64,000 nt of DNA. Source: Torymus aiolomorphi (taxonomy: Eukaryota > Arthropoda > Insecta > Hymenoptera > Torymidae). The stretch is taken from contig CM070873.1 of NCBI GenBank assembly GCA_036365515.1, positions 215,435,376-215,499,375 on the forward strand, written 5' to 3'. Shown piece after piece: positions 62,203 to 64,000 of this stretch; position 1 is the first letter of the stretch, and each line of letters starts with the position of its first letter. Position numbers and translations under genes: made by a program. The notes under the pieces were generated by a model, which had not been told where the DNA came from, did no database searches, and was given only the letters and a program-made list of their open reading frames with translations.

Positions 62203-64000
62203 ATATATTAGCCTTATTGTAGATAAACAATTTACATAACTCTTGTAAATAAATGCATGGCAATTTTGTGATTTTTCATCTTTTGATTTATGCTTCGCGT
62301 TTGTGATACCGACCAACCAATAACTGCAGACGAGTTATATACTTGGAGCAACACCTTAAATTTTGTGCCGCTGATTGCACCAATTTTCTGACGTAAAATA
62401 TGCCATGGAAAAACGCGCGAGCAGGCAAATAAACATTGGCTTCGGCAAAGACGGAAATTTGGACGATGATTTACAAGACGGGGCCACGTGCCTGGACTGT
62501 TTGTTGAGCACACAAGTCACCGGTCCTCTAATTGCTATCGAATCGCATATACGTATACATACACACAGTCTCGTGCTGATTAATGGCGAGCCCGTGATCT
62601 TGTCGGTATGCCGCGCATGCGAGCGAGAGGGTCGAGAGGAGCGGTGCGAGAGACTTAATTTGAACCTTCTCCCTCGCGCTCTCTTTCTCTCCGCGGGCGA
62701 AGAGCCGGACGATCAAGGATGAAAGGTCGGCGCGCCGCGGTCGAGAGGTCGGAGACCGAAAATTTTCTCCCCCTCGGGCCGTGCTGAAGCCACGCCGCGC
62801 GAGGCTGCGAAATGATGCGCGCCTGATCCTCCACGAGCCGTCGGCATCGATTTTTCTCACCCGCCCGCCCGCCCGACTATTCACACAGACGCCCCTCCCG
62901 GGAGGGCGCCTAAAATATATTACATCCCTCCACTTCTCCGGATTTTCTCATATATATATATTATATACGCGCGACTGAAGGAAAGGAAGATATCCCCGAG
63001 TCCTCCCGTGTGTCATTGCTTCGAAACATTAACGGCAACCGTTATATGAAGCCGTCTAATCGAATAACTCGAGGCAAATTAGTGGGCTCATCGCGCCAAG
63101 AGAGGCCCGCTGCCGACTCTTAGACTTTTATGGGAAATTCTCGCCGCGCGCCGCTTATGTTTATGACTCGCAGCTGTGAGATATTAACTCGTTGAATCGA
63201 TTATGAATGGCGGCAATACATTTTTTAGTATTACAGCACCCTATGAAACGTCTCGGGAATATGGTATATAAAGCCCGTTTAGAGGATTGAATAGCCTCTT
63301 GATTTTTATGGCGAGATATTTTAAAAACGATGCGATAGCTAGTCGTTTACCGAATGATAACTCGTTTAACATCATGCTACCTACCATATTAAAATTATGT
63401 GTGTACGTTAGATTCAAGTCTATATTTTATTTGGCACGTTGGCCGAGAGGGGACGATTATAAAAAGAACAAGAAATAATTTGAAACTTAATTTATCATTA
63501 AAAACTGCAAAATAGCCGATAAAGGGGTATTTGCAATTATTGCAACAGTCACAAATGCTAAACAATGTATTAAGAGATTTACAATGAGGTGATTTTGAAA
63601 TATATCTGGAAAGTATTCTGTTGCATGATGGGTAGTGTTCGATTTTAGAGAGATTTTAGATTTTATCTACATACAGGCTTAAAGATCACAGGAAATGAAG
63701 ACTAGAAGCATGTTAATTAATCTGATCAAGTCTCGCATATATTATCATGCAATCCTCAATGGTAGAGGCTGACAATCAAGCTCAGAATCTGAATAAAACT
63801 CAACAGAAATCAATGTCTTGTACGTAATTCAAATAGAAATTGCGTTAATCTTTATTATCTCTTATAACTTGGGTAATTATAAAAGAAAACTGAATTCTGA
63901 GCTAAATGTTACAAAATTTGTGGAATTTTAAAAATAGCAACTCTAGATCCTCAATAAGCAGTCTGCGCGTGACACGTGACCTAAGAGCTGCCACAAATAA
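62203..64000. other. CpG-rich island (62.4-63.2 kb) and AT-rich window end
   Basis: The island has overlapping frames of up to about 118 codons on both strands without domains. The last 800 bp are AT-rich and empty. Confidence 0.4.

Overview
This window looks like nuclear DNA from an insect, most likely a hymenopteran (ant, bee or parasitoid wasp). The evidence is short introns with GT/AG borders, AATAAA polyadenylation signals, dense microsatellites, many small inverted-repeat elements, and CpG-rich 0.5-1.5 kb islands alternating with AT-rich sequence. The assignment rests on general sequence character and not on any diagnostic marker. There is no operon, CRISPR array, prophage or rRNA.

The first 12.7 kb hold the only convincing protein-coding content: two related multi-exon genes facing each other tail to tail. 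Gene A (+ strand, coding 399-3470, four exons) encodes about 715 residues. Gene B (- strand, coding 12636 down to 4182, five exons) encodes about 965 residues. Every exon junction in both was joined by hand and is phase-consistent. Both proteins have long, polar, low-complexity N-terminal parts and two C-terminal PDZ domains, with the last PDZ followed by only 12-25 residues. The second PDZ domains are very alike (shared core VGGRDSP[KR]G...GIFV...GQA...GDEIL), so A and B look like paralogs from an inverted duplication. They resemble the PDZD2 / pro-IL-16 / big bang type of scaffold, but I cannot fix orthology without a search. Stops lie 711 bp apart and the predicted poly(A) signals only about 80 bp apart.

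From 12.65 kb to 64 kb I found no exon I can defend. Either this is a very long upstream intron or 5' flank of gene B, or it is intergenic. It contains CpG-rich islands, some with TATA-like boxes (about 13.5-14.3, 16.2-17.0, 21.4-22.3, 23.4-24.5, 25.8-26.3, 26.9-28.7, 30.6-32.1, 38-39.3, 40.4-41, 42.3-43.9, 45.4-46, 47.1-47.9, 49.2-50, 50.8-52.7, 53.7-54.2, 55.8-56.1, 56.5-57.3, 58-59.1, 59.5-60.9 and 62.4-63.2 kb). AT-rich, mostly featureless DNA lies between them.

The most striking non-coding structures are foldback (inverted-repeat) elements: 17.31-17.49 kb (near-perfect hairpin), 18.59-19.02 kb (about 99% identical 200-bp arms flanked by TTAA), 26.51-26.76, 32.50-32.90, 34.46-36.38 (a 1.9 kb foldback with about 0.8 kb arms), 46.80-47.05, 48.37-48.73 and 61.52-62.20 kb. 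The 18.6 and 61.5 kb elements share a TTAA plus GGGGGTYCG terminus and may be one non-autonomous TTAA-target family. If transcribed, the larger ones would form long double-stranded hairpins.
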